Source: Sedimentisphaerales bacterium (GTDB taxonomy: Bacteria; Planctomycetota; Phycisphaerae; Sedimentisphaerales; Anaerobacaceae). From it: a stretch of 55,122 nucleotides of DNA. Where the stretch lies: NCBI GenBank assembly GCA_016927855.1, contig JAFGLV010000024.1, positions 1 to 55,122 on the forward strand, in the 5' to 3' direction. Positions 8,119 through 16,483 of the stretch are shown here, one piece after another (the stretch's first letter is position 1; each line of letters begins with the position of its first letter). The translations under genes were made by a program, and so were the position numbers. The notes under the pieces are model-generated. The model was not told the DNA's origin, searched no databases, and saw only the letters and a list, made by a program, of their open reading frames with translations.

Positions 8119-9013
8119 GGTCGGCTCCAACCAGCCGCACGAAGATCTCGTGCAGCGAGGGCTGCTTGATCTCGAAGGCCCGCACGCGCGCTCGCGCGAC
8201 GAGGGCCTTGAGCAAATCCTGCGGATCGGCGCCGTCGGCCAGCCGTACGTCGAGCCGATGGGCTTGCTGCTTCACCTGGCGCACCGCCGGAAGCGTCTGA
8301 ACGAAGCTGCTGTCGCCCTCCAGTTCGATCGAGATGGTGTGCGATTCGTGGCCGGCGCGAATGGCGTCGAGGGTGCCGTCCACCACGACCTTGCCGCGGT
8401 TGATCAGGATGATGAAGTCGCAGAGCTGCTCAGCCTCATGCATGACGTGCGTGGAGAAGAGCACCGTTTTGCCTTCGGCGCGCATCTGCTCGATGATGTC
8501 GCGCAGCAGGTCCTGGTTGACCGGGTCGAGACCCGAGAACGGCTCGTCGAGGATCACGAGCTGGGGGTCGTTGACCACCGTGACTGCGAACTGGAGCTTC
8601 TGGTGCATGCCGCGCGACAGCTCTTCGACCTTCTTGCCGGCGTGCTCGGCCAGAGCGACGCGCTCGAGCCAGCGACCCGCACACCTGCGCGACTGGTCTT
8701 TCGAGAGCCCCTTCAAGGCGCCAAAGTAGGCGAGCACGTTGGCGGCGGTCATCTTGCGATACAGGCCGCGCTCTTCCGGCATGTAGCCGACGCGGTTGCG
8801 CGCCCGCGCGGAGTCTCCGTCGCCCAGCAGGCGAATCACGCCGGCGTCGGGCCGGATGATGTCCATAATCATCCGGAGCGTCGTGGTCTTCCCCGCCCCG
8901 TTAGGTCCGAGAAAACCGTACACGCAGCCGGTGGGGACGCGAACGCTCAGTTCGTCCACCGCCCGGACCGCGGCGAACGACTTGCACACACTCTCTAACT
9001 CGATGGCATACAT
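8102..9013 (-). CDS. ABC transporter ATP-binding protein (NatA-like)
   Basis: The 303-residue ATPase has Walker A GPNGAGKTT (about 36-44), a signature-helix region EELSRGMHQKLQF, Walker B LVILDEPFSGLD and the switch histidine in STHVMHEAEQ. The signature reads LSRGM rather than LSGGQ, as is common in NatA-type subunits. The C-terminal 80 residues are the DUF4162-like extension seen in this class. It powers the overlapping permease at 6847-8118 at the inner membrane. Confidence 0.92.
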   Translation of the reverse strand: MYAIELESVCKSFAAVRAVDELSVRVPTGCVYGFLGPNGAGKTTTLRMIMDIIRPDAGVIRLLGDGDSARARNRVGYMPEERGLYRKMTAANVLAYFGALKGLSKDQSRRCAGRWLERVALAEHAGKKVEELSRGMHQKLQFAVTVVNDPQLVILDEPFSGLDPVNQDLLRDIIEQMRAEGKTVLFSTHVMHEAEQLCDFIILINRGKVVVDGTLDAIRAGHESHTISIELEGDSSFVQTLPAVRQVKQQAHRLDVRLADGADPQDLLKALVARARVRAFEIKQPSLHEIFVRLVGADHAEDP

Positions 9014-9104
9014 TCGGTACCTTCCGCCAATTCCTTCAATCGTGGAGCGATTCTACCGCCTTGTGGCTCCGGACTCAATCGGCTACCATGATAGACGCCG
9101 GAAA

Positions 9105-9186
9105 GAGGGCGAATGATCATTCGCTACCTACGCGCATCGGCTCGGTCTCTCGGTTCCTCGCAGGGGCGAATAACCATTCGCCCTGA
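9105..9186. repeat. GGGCGAATGATCATTCGC dispersed repeat, copy 1
   Basis: The element is about 80 bp with a hairpin at each end: GGGCGAATGATCATTCGC (9107-9124) and GGGCGAATAACCATTCGCCC (9164-9183). A near-identical copy is at 16278-16360 and a half copy at 51765-51783. It ends 15 bp before the DUF1848 start and probably forms its leader. Confidence 0.85.
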
Positions 9187-9200
9187 CCCTTTTGACGGAC

Positions 9201-10136
9201 ATGAAACGCATCATTTCAGTATCGCGGCGAACGGATATCCCGGCCTTCTATGGCGACTGGTTCATGGGTCGCGTCAGGGAGGGCTTTGCGGGCGTGGTCA
9301 ACCCCTTCGGCGGCAAACGCTACCTCGTCTCGCTCCGGCCAGAAGATGCGCTGTGCCTGGTTTTCTGGTCGAAGGATTTCAGCCCGTTCGTTGACGCGTT
9401 GGAGACCCTCGACCGGCTCGGCTACCGGTTCTATTTCAACTACACCGTCACCGGTCTGCCGGCCTTGTTTGAGACCGGCGTGGACAAGGGCAGGGCGCTG
9501 CGGACCGTCAAGCTGCTCAGCGAGCGCTACGGCCCGGCCACCGTCACCTGGCGGTTCGATCCGATCATCTTCTCGACCATCAGCGACGCCGACTTCTACG
9601 TCGAGACGTTCACACGGGTGGCCCGCGAACTGGAAGGCCTCGTCGAACGCTGCACCATCAGCTTTGTCACCGAATATGGCAAGGTCAAACGCAACTTCCG
9701 CGCGCTGGAGCGAGCCGCCGGCGTAAGGGTAGTCGATCCGGGACCGCAGGCGAAGATCGACCTGGCCAATCAGCTTGCCCAAATCGCGGCCGGCTCCGGG
9801 ATGACGATGCACTCCTGCTGCGGCGACTACCTCGTCGGCGAGAAGATCCAAAAGGCCCATTGCGTCAACGGGGCGCTCATCGAGCGATTGTTCTATCCGG
9901 AGGGTCTATCGTACCAGGCCAAACCCACCCGCCCCGAGTGCGGCTGCACCGAGAGCGTCGACATCGGCACGTACGACACCTGTCCGCACGGTTGCGTGTA
10001 CTGCTACGCCAACGCGAATAAGACGGTAGCGAGAGACGCCTTTGCCCGACACGATCCGGCAGCCGCTTTCCTGGGCTACAGTAAGGCCCAATCGGACGAA
10101 TGGCTCACTGAACTCCACGAGCAGAGCTTGCTATGA
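9201..10136 (+). CDS. DUF1848 family protein (radical-SAM-like)
   Basis: The 311-residue protein starts MKRIISVSRRTDIPAFYG, the usual opening of DUF1848. The C-terminal quarter has a cysteine cluster: CCGDYL, CGCTES and finally TCPHGCVYCYANAN. The last fits the CxxxCxxC iron-sulfur motif of radical SAM enzymes, but here it sits at the C-terminal end. The reaction is unknown. The ATG at 9201 has no clear Shine-Dalgarno; a TTG at 9192 is an alternative. A DNA methyltransferase follows 64 bp downstream on the same strand, which may or may not be linked. Confidence 0.85.
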   Translation: MKRIISVSRRTDIPAFYGDWFMGRVREGFAGVVNPFGGKRYLVSLRPEDALCLVFWSKDFSPFVDALETLDRLGYRFYFNYTVTGLPALFETGVDKGRALRTVKLLSERYGPATVTWRFDPIIFSTISDADFYVETFTRVARELEGLVERCTISFVTEYGKVKRNFRALERAAGVRVVDPGPQAKIDLANQLAQIAAGSGMTMHSCCGDYLVGEKIQKAHCVNGALIERLFYPEGLSYQAKPTRPECGCTESVDIGTYDTCPHGCVYCYANANKTVARDAFARHDPAAAFLGYSKAQSDEWLTELHEQSLL

Positions 10137-10200
10137 GCACGGGGGTATGCGGGGCCAGAAGAATGGTGAATTGGTGCCACGAACATGATATGATGAGGCT

Positions 10201-11496
10201 ATGCAACGACAGTTGACCCTATTTGAGGACGATGTACAGGCGACGCCCGCCATCAAGGTGTCCCGGTCGGGGACTTTTGTCGATAACATGGCGCTGCCTG
10301 TCCATCGATGGTTCCGCTATTCAGCCGGATTTGCTGCTGAATGGGTCGACCAGGTCCTAACGGAATGGGGGATCGGCCGACAGCACCTTGTCCTCGATCC
10401 GTTTGTGGGATCGGGAACACTATCTGTCGTTTGCGATACACGAGGGACGCCAAGTCTTGGGGTCGAAGCGCACCCTTTGGTTGCAAGAGTATGCAAAAGC
10501 AAGCTGCTCTGGAAAACGCCACCTCAACGGCTTGATGCTTTCGCGGGCAAGATCCTGGTACAGTCAGGGAAACAGAGATCGCAGACTGCGGGTTATCCGC
10601 CCCTGATCGAACGGAGCTACGATGCCGACGCTCTTACTTCGCTCGATGCGATGAAGCGCGCCTGGCTCGCCTCGCAGGACGAGTCCCCCGCATCGGAGCT
10701 GGTATGGCTGGCGTTGACTGCGATCCTTCGCCCGACGTCAAAGGCTGGAACCGCACAATGGCAGTACATCCTGCCGAACAAAGCAAAGAAGCGAGTTCTT
10801 GCCCCACACCCCGCCTTTCGCCAGCAAATCGAGATGATGAAAAGCGATCTGCGATGGATGCAGGCACGGGCTGGCCGATCCCTTGCTGAAATCATTGCGG
10901 GAGACGCTCGAACGCTGGCAGACAAGACCCCACGCGAAGTGGATGCTGTGATCACCTCCCCACCGTACGCGAACAACTATGACTACGCCGACGCTCTGCG
11001 TTTTGAGATGACGTTCTGGGGTGATGTGAACGGATGGGGCGACATTCACGATGCAGTGCGAAAGTATCTAATTGTCTCATCATCTCAACACTCATCGCGA
11101 GAAAGGCTGAGACTCGCGGACCTCTTGGAATCTGACGCAGTCACTCCAATTCACGCTGAGTTGACGCAAGTTGTCGAGCGGTTGGCAGAAGTCCGAAAGG
11201 ATCACGGTGGGAAGAAACACTATCACACGATGGTCGCAGCGTATTGCCGCGATATCAGCCTTGTTCTGCAGCAGCTCCGACGCGTTTGTAAGCCTGGCTC
11301 TCGTATGTGTTGGGTAGTTGGCGACTCCGCTCCCTACGGAGTCCATTGCCCAATTGAGAAATGGATTGCAGAACTGGCACTTGCCGCTGGCTTCGAAACC
11401 TATCGTTTCGAGAAGCTGAGGGACCGGAACACCAAGTGGAAGAATCGGAAACACCGGGTGCCTCTTCAAGAAGGACTACTGTGGATCCAAGGATAG
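10201..11496 (+). CDS. DNA methyltransferase (N4-cytosine/N6-adenine class)
   Basis: The 431-residue protein contains the SAM-binding motif DPFVGSGTL (about 65-73) and the catalytic motif TSPPYANNYDYADALRF (about 250). SPPY is typical of amino-methyltransferases, often N4-cytosine. The order of motif I before motif IV and the long intervening stretch suggest that target recognition lies between or after them. A GAGG precedes the ATG at 10201. The downstream gene starts 3 bp after the stop, so the two are cotranscribed. I infer that this is the modification half of a restriction-modification system; the target sequence is unknown. Confidence 0.85.
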   Translation: MQRQLTLFEDDVQATPAIKVSRSGTFVDNMALPVHRWFRYSAGFAAEWVDQVLTEWGIGRQHLVLDPFVGSGTLSVVCDTRGTPSLGVEAHPLVARVCKSKLLWKTPPQRLDAFAGKILVQSGKQRSQTAGYPPLIERSYDADALTSLDAMKRAWLASQDESPASELVWLALTAILRPTSKAGTAQWQYILPNKAKKRVLAPHPAFRQQIEMMKSDLRWMQARAGRSLAEIIAGDARTLADKTPREVDAVITSPPYANNYDYADALRFEMTFWGDVNGWGDIHDAVRKYLIVSSSQHSSRERLRLADLLESDAVTPIHAELTQVVERLAEVRKDHGGKKHYHTMVAAYCRDISLVLQQLRRVCKPGSRMCWVVGDSAPYGVHCPIEKWIAELALAAGFETYRFEKLRDRNTKWKNRKHRVPLQEGLLWIQG

Positions 11497-11499
11497 TGG

Positions 11500-12360
11500 A
11501 TGGCTATATCGCTGGCGCATACGTTTGGACAGGTCATCGGGAACGTGCTCGAAGATGCGATTGAGCCAATGTTGCAGAGATTCGCGGACGAGCGTGGCCT
11601 GTATCTGGACAAGAAGGGCCCACGTAAGGCCAGAGCGGGAAGGAAGGTCACCTGGGCGGACTTTCACGGCAATACGCACGATCTCGATTTTGTACTCGAA
11701 CGTGGCGGAACAGATGAAGTCATCGGAACGCCCGTCGCGTTCATCGAGACCGCATGGCGGAGGTACACCAAGCACTCAAGAAACAAAGCCCAGGAGATTC
11801 AAGGGGCGATTCAGGCGCTCGTCTCGACCTACAAGCATTGCTGCCCATTTACAGGCGCGATCCTTGCGGGAGTCTTCACGGAGGGGGCAATCAACCAACT
11901 CAAATCTCTCGGTTTCCACATCCTGTTCTTCTCCTATGCATCGATCCTCGACGCATTTCAGACAGCGGGCATTGAGGCGAGTTTCGATGAACATACACCG
12001 GAAAAGGAGTTCCGTAGGAAGCTCGGCCGCTGGAAGGCCACAAGCAAGAAGGCAAGACGCAACGTCGCCATCCAACTTGTCAAGGGACACCAGCAGGAGG
12101 TCGACAAGTTTCTCTCGGCGCTAGATGATGTGGTCAAACGCCGTATCGAGAGAATCATCGTTATCCCGCTGCATGGTCGGGAGACGGAGTGTTTCTCCGT
12201 AGGCGAGGCGATCGCCTTTCTGTCTTCCTACAAGTCCTCCCGCGTTCCAGAAGCAGTCTACAGGTACGAGATTCACATCCGATACAGCAGTGGAGATAGA
12301 ATCACAGCCGAATTCACGGAAAGAACCGCTGCCGTGGAGTTCCTCAAGAGATACGAATAG
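11500..12360 (+). CDS. Putative restriction endonuclease coupled to the methyltransferase
   Basis: The protein has 286 residues. A PD-(D/E)XK-like core can be proposed: THDLDFVLERGG (about 64-75) followed by PVAFIETAWRRYTKHSRNKAQEI (about 81-104), giving D..E with a downstream lysine/arginine-rich helix. No close restriction-enzyme family comes to mind. The assignment rests mainly on the 3-bp spacing behind a DNA methyltransferase and this core. The start ATG at 11500 overlaps an AAGGATAG ribosome site. Alternative: an accessory specificity or effector protein of the methyltransferase. Confidence 0.6.
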   Translation: MAISLAHTFGQVIGNVLEDAIEPMLQRFADERGLYLDKKGPRKARAGRKVTWADFHGNTHDLDFVLERGGTDEVIGTPVAFIETAWRRYTKHSRNKAQEIQGAIQALVSTYKHCCPFTGAILAGVFTEGAINQLKSLGFHILFFSYASILDAFQTAGIEASFDEHTPEKEFRRKLGRWKATSKKARRNVAIQLVKGHQQEVDKFLSALDDVVKRRIERIIVIPLHGRETECFSVGEAIAFLSSYKSSRVPEAVYRYEIHIRYSSGDRITAEFTERTAAVEFLKRYE

Positions 12361-12420
12361 GCACGGAGAGATATGGAATCCTGCAAGTCCGGGCGGGGAG
12401 TTGCAGGGCCTGTGCCCGTT

Positions 12421-13374
12421 CTACCCGGCGAGCTTGAGGACGAACTGCTCCAACGCCACCTGGGTCTTGGCCTGGCCGGTCTTGACGGCGTGATCGATGG
12501 CCGCAAGCTGCTCGATGTAGTGACCGATCTGCTCCAGTGAGGTCCGGCGCAGCAGCGCGAAGAAACGCTCCTCGTTGTTCCAGATCCGCAGTTTCTTGCC
12601 CACCTCGAAGGGACTGGCGCCTTTCTGAAGCAGGGCTTGGGCAGTGAAGACGCGACGCAGGTGATAGGCGAAGGCGCCGATGACGGTGTACTCAGCATTC
12701 CTGTCCTCGGCGAACATGTTGCGCAATCGCTCGACGGCTTGCATGATCCTCCCGGCGACCATGGCGTCAATCACCTCAAAGGCGCCGAAGATGCGGTTGT
12801 GCCCGACGATGGCCTCGACGTGTCGGACGGTGATCGCCTTCTCGTCGCGCGCGAACAACGCCAGCTTCTCGACCTCGCCGTGCAGCAGTGCCAACTCCTC
12901 GCCGGCCAGCTCGACGAGCAGTTCGGCGGCCGTCGCTTCGAGCCGTTTGCCGCACGTCTGTTGTGCGTACTGGACGAGATAGCGCGGCAAGTCCTGGCGT
13001 TTCGGACCAGCCACGGCGATGAGCTTGCCGACCGTGGGCAGCTTCTTGGCCAGCCTAGTTCGGTTGTCCCAACTGCCCACCGTCAGAACCAGGACGCCGG
13101 TCGGCGAAGGCTTGTCGAAGTAGTGCTCCAGCGTCTCGCGATGCTTCGAGACGAAGCCGTCCGCGTTCGTGACCGCCACCACGCGCTTGTCCGTCAGAAA
13201 GGGCACGGTCTTCAGCTCGTCCAGAACCTCCGCGATGGATGCCTGGTCGCCGTCGAGCGACAGCAGTCCGGTCATGCGTTGTTCGGGGTCGAGGAGGCGG
13301 TTGAGCAGCTCCTGCCGCGTCGCATTGACCAGCGGCTCGTCCTTACCGGCGATGACGTAGATACTGTCGCTCAT
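12421..13374 (-). CDS. holA: DNA polymerase III subunit delta
   Basis: The 317-residue protein shows the HolA pattern: N-terminal MSDSIYVIAGKDEPLVNATRQELL, a central AAA+-like fold without a functional Walker A, and a C-terminal helical bundle (HYIEQLAAIDHAVKTGQAKTQVALEQFVLKLA). HolA is the clamp-loader wrench that opens the beta sliding clamp. Length is slightly below the E. coli value (343) and usual for divergent phyla. A repeat-filled gap separates it from gyrA upstream. Confidence 0.9.
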   Translation of the reverse strand: MSDSIYVIAGKDEPLVNATRQELLNRLLDPEQRMTGLLSLDGDQASIAEVLDELKTVPFLTDKRVVAVTNADGFVSKHRETLEHYFDKPSPTGVLVLTVGSWDNRTRLAKKLPTVGKLIAVAGPKRQDLPRYLVQYAQQTCGKRLEATAAELLVELAGEELALLHGEVEKLALFARDEKAITVRHVEAIVGHNRIFGAFEVIDAMVAGRIMQAVERLRNMFAEDRNAEYTVIGAFAYHLRRVFTAQALLQKGASPFEVGKKLRIWNNEERFFALLRRTSLEQIGHYIEQLAAIDHAVKTGQAKTQVALEQFVLKLAG

Positions 13375-13404
13375 GCCTGCCTCGTCGTACGGCCCCCGAG
13401 GTGC

Positions 13405-13562
13405 AAATCCGAAATCCGAATTTCGAAATCCGAAACAAATTCAAATCTCGAAATCCAAATGACAGAAATATTCTCTGGTGCGATAAGTTTGTTTTGAATT
13501 TCGGATTTTGAACATTCGTGCTTGTTTCGAGTTTCGAAATTCAAATTTCGGATTTCGGATTT
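13405..13562. repeat. TTTCGAAATCCGAAAC dispersed repeat, copy 1
   Basis: The left part (from 13405) reads AAATCCGAAATCC and AATTTCGAAATCCGAAAC. The right part returns as TTTCGAAATTC and ATTTCGGATTTCGGATT, making a long imperfect inverted repeat of about 158 bp. It is AT-richer than its surroundings. It fills the space between gyrA and holA. A second copy is at 23974-24165. Confidence 0.85.
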
Positions 13563-13565
13563 GTC

Positions 13566-16118
13566 TTATTCTTCTTCCTCGCCTTCGAGGTCTTCGGCGG
13601 CGATCTTCTCGGCCGCGACGAGCTTATCGCCTTCCTTGAGCTTGATGAGGCGGACGCCCTGCGTGTTGCGGCCGATCGAGCGAATCTCGTCGAGACCGGT
13701 GCGGATAATCATGCCGTTGGCGGTGATCAGCATCAGGTCGTCGTCGTTCTGGACCGCCTTGAGCGCCACGACCTTGCCGTTGCGCTCGGAGGTCTTGATG
13801 TTCTTCAGACCCAGACCGCCACGTGCTTGAGTCTTGTAGTTCTCGATGCCGGTGCGCTTGCCGTAACCGTTCTCGCAGACCGTAAACAGCGCCGCCTTGT
13901 CTTCCACGATCACCATGCCGACAACCTGGTCACCGCTGCGCAGGTTGATCCCGCGCACGCCGCGCGAGGTCCGGCCCATCGAGCGCACTTGCCTCTCGTC
14001 GAAGCGGATCGTCATGCCGTCGCGCGTGCCCAGGACGACGTGGTTCTCGCCGGTCGTTTGCGCCACGCCGATCAGCGCGTCGTTAGGGTCGAGGTTGATC
14101 GCGTTGATCCCGGTGGCGCGCGGATTGCCGTAGGCGCTGAGTCGCGTCTTCTTGACGATACCGTTCTTGGTCGCCATCAGGAGTTGTCGCTCCGGCGTGC
14201 CTTCCTCGGCCTCGAAGCTGCTGACCGCGATGATCGACGCGATCTCCTGTGTGCCGAGGTTCAGCAGGTTCGCGATGCTGCGCCCCTTGCTCTGGCGGCT
14301 CATACTGGGCACGTCGTAAACGCGCAGCCAGTAGCACTTGCCCCGGTTGGTGAAGATCAGCAGGTAGTCGTGCGTCGACGCGATGAACAGGTGCTTGATG
14401 AAGTCACCTTCCTTGATGTCGGAGCCGATGATGCCGCGACCGCCGCGACCTTGCCGCCGGTAGGTATCGGTCGGCATCCGCTTGATGTAGCCGCTGTGGC
14501 TGACGGTGACGATAACGTCTTCCTCCGCGATCAGGTCCTCGACGTCGAGCGTTTCCACCGCCGCGGTGATCTGGGTCCGGCGCTTGTCGCCGTACTTTTC
14601 CTTGATCTCGTGCAGGTCCTCCCGAATGATGTCGAGCAGGACGTTCTCGTTGGCCAGGATCGCTTCGTAGCCTTCGATCTGCTCGACGAGGTCGGCGTAT
14701 TCCCTGGCAAGCTTCTCCATTTCCAGGCCGGTCAGGCGCTGCAACTGCATCGTCAGGATTGCGTCGGCCTGGGGTCCCGTGAGGAAGTGCTGGCCCTGGC
14801 TCTTGGCCTTGACGAACGCCTCCGGCAGGATCTTCAGGAGCGTCGCGACCTCGATGAGCCGCAGCGGCTTGGCCATCAAGTTGAGCTTGGCGGTCGGCGC
14901 ATCGGGCGACCTCTTGATGATCTCGATGATCTCGTCGATATCGGTGACCGCGAGGATCAGACCTTCGAGGATATGGGCGCGGTTGCGGCAGCGTTTCAGC
15001 AGGAACCGGCTGCGCCGCCGGATGACCTCTTTGCGATGAGTGATGAAGCACTGCAACATCTCGCGGATGTTGAGCGTCTCGGGTTGGCTGTTGACCAGCG
15101 CGATATTGGCGATGGCGAAGGTCGTCTCCAGCGGCGTGTAGCGGAACAGCTTGTTCAGCGCGATTTCCGCGTCGGCGTCCTTCTTGATCTCGACGACGAT
15201 GCGCAGGCCGTGCCGGTCCGACTCATCGCGAACGTCGGCAATCTCCGGCGTCGTGCCGCTGTGGACGCACTCGGCGATCTTCGAAACGATTGTGGTCTTG
15301 ACGACGGTGTAGGGAATCTCGGTGATGATGATCTGCTCTTTGCCGCGCTTGTTCGACTCGATCTCCGCTCTGGCGCGGACCTTCAGGTGGCCGCGCCCTT
15401 TGGTGTAGGCGTCGACGATGCCCTTCTTGCCGCAGATGATCCCGCCGGTCGGGAAATCGGGACCCGGCAGGACCTTCATGATGTCCTTGAAGCCGCACTG
15501 TGGATCGTTGATGATCAGCAGCAAGGCGTCACAGACCTCGCGCACGTTGTGCGGCGCGATGTTCGTCGCCATGCCAACCGCGATACCAGTCGAGCCGTTG
15601 ACCAGCAGGTTCGGGAAACGCGAAGGCAGGACCACCGGCTCCATCCGCGTCTCGTCGTAGTTCGGGACGAAGTCGACGGTCTCGTAGTTGAGGTCCTGGA
15701 GCATCTCCATCGCCGGAGCGGCCATGCGCGCTTCGGTATACCGCATCGCGGCGGGCGGGTCGGCGTCGATACTGCCGAAGTTGCCCTGCGGATCGACCAG
15801 CGGATACCGCATGTTCCAGTCCTGGCCCAGGCGCACGAGCGTGCCATAGGTGGCCTGGTCGCCGTGCGGATGGTAGTTGCCGCCGGTGTCGCCGACGATC
15901 TTGGCGCACTTGCGGTGAGTGCTCCTCGGACCGAGGTTCAGGTCGTTCATCGCGACGAGAATCCGCCGCTGCGAGGGCTTCAGGCCATCCCGCGCATCCG
16001 GCAGCGCCCGCGCGACGATGACGCTCATCGCGTAGTTCAGATATGAATTCTTGAGCTCGTCAAGAATCGGCATATCTTCAAAGTGATCTCTTGGCGGCGT
16101 TTCGACTTCTTCTGCCAT
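13566..16118 (-). CDS. gyrA: DNA gyrase subunit A
   Basis: The 850-residue subunit cuts and reseals DNA to introduce negative supercoils. The catalytic tyrosine is Tyr127 in AAMRYTEARM. The winged-helix region HPHGDQATYG (83-92) and the C-terminal beta-pinwheel with the GyrA box QGRGGRG are present, separating it from ParC. The positions equivalent to E. coli Ser83 and Asp87 are Gln88 and Gly92. The acidic tail (LEGEEEE) is typical. ATG at 16118 preferred over the TTG at 16133. No gyrB is in the window. Confidence 0.96.
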   Translation of the reverse strand: MAEEVETPPRDHFEDMPILDELKNSYLNYAMSVIVARALPDARDGLKPSQRRILVAMNDLNLGPRSTHRKCAKIVGDTGGNYHPHGDQATYGTLVRLGQDWNMRYPLVDPQGNFGSIDADPPAAMRYTEARMAAPAMEMLQDLNYETVDFVPNYDETRMEPVVLPSRFPNLLVNGSTGIAVGMATNIAPHNVREVCDALLLIINDPQCGFKDIMKVLPGPDFPTGGIICGKKGIVDAYTKGRGHLKVRARAEIESNKRGKEQIIITEIPYTVVKTTIVSKIAECVHSGTTPEIADVRDESDRHGLRIVVEIKKDADAEIALNKLFRYTPLETTFAIANIALVNSQPETLNIREMLQCFITHRKEVIRRRSRFLLKRCRNRAHILEGLILAVTDIDEIIEIIKRSPDAPTAKLNLMAKPLRLIEVATLLKILPEAFVKAKSQGQHFLTGPQADAILTMQLQRLTGLEMEKLAREYADLVEQIEGYEAILANENVLLDIIREDLHEIKEKYGDKRRTQITAAVETLDVEDLIAEEDVIVTVSHSGYIKRMPTDTYRRQGRGGRGIIGSDIKEGDFIKHLFIASTHDYLLIFTNRGKCYWLRVYDVPSMSRQSKGRSIANLLNLGTQEIASIIAVSSFEAEEGTPERQLLMATKNGIVKKTRLSAYGNPRATGINAINLDPNDALIGVAQTTGENHVVLGTRDGMTIRFDERQVRSMGRTSRGVRGINLRSGDQVVGMVIVEDKAALFTVCENGYGKRTGIENYKTQARGGLGLKNIKTSERNGKVVALKAVQNDDDLMLITANGMIIRTGLDEIRSIGRNTQGVRLIKLKEGDKLVAAEKIAAEDLEGEEEE

Positions 16119-16277
16119 ATCTTTGTCTGTCAATCCGTCTGTTCGGTTGTGGTTGCGCGGCGCGTATCCGTTGGGCCCGCCTTATATAAAACTTCCAGAT
16201 TATCCGCGATTTTGAGCGATTGTCAAGCCTGCGCCGGACGCAAAATATCGCCTCCAAGGCGGTCCAGGGTCTGCAGT

Positions 16278-16360
16278 GAGGGCGAATGATGATTCGCCCC
16301 TACGCATGTCGGCGCCGGTCTCCTTGTCCCTCGCAGGGGCGAATAACCATTCGCCCTGAC
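16278..16360. repeat. GGGCGAATGATCATTCGC dispersed repeat, copy 2
   Basis: This copy has end hairpins GGGCGAATGATGATTCGCCC (16280-16299) and GGGCGAATAACCATTCGCCC (16338-16357). The middle is shared in part with copy 1 (CCTACGC..TCGGC..GGTCTC). It lies between divergent gyrA and the DUF4139 gene. The stretch 16119-16277 before it holds no gene that I can see. Confidence 0.85.
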
Positions 16361-16399
16361 GCGGCAGAGGTTTTACATTCCCTTTACATCCTTTTGGGC

Positions 16400-16427
16400 T
16401 TGACGTTACGTCCTATCAGAGGACAAT
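16400..16427 (+). promoter_or_regulatory. Possible sigma-70 promoter for the DUF4139 gene
   Basis: TTGACG at 16400-16405 and GACAAT at 16422-16427 are separated by 16 bp, 57 bp upstream of the ATG at 16484. The -10 box matches four of six consensus bases. This is a by-eye call. Confidence 0.4.
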
Positions 16428-16483
16428 GCCGACAGATCGAGTGCGGCGTTTTTTTGTGTTCTTTTGGCGAAAGGGAGGATCCT

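Noticed and set aside
13518-16046. 842-residue plus-strand open frame
   Set aside because: It lies exactly antisense to gyrA. In GC-rich coding DNA the opposite strand often stays open. It has no family motif, so it is a shadow.
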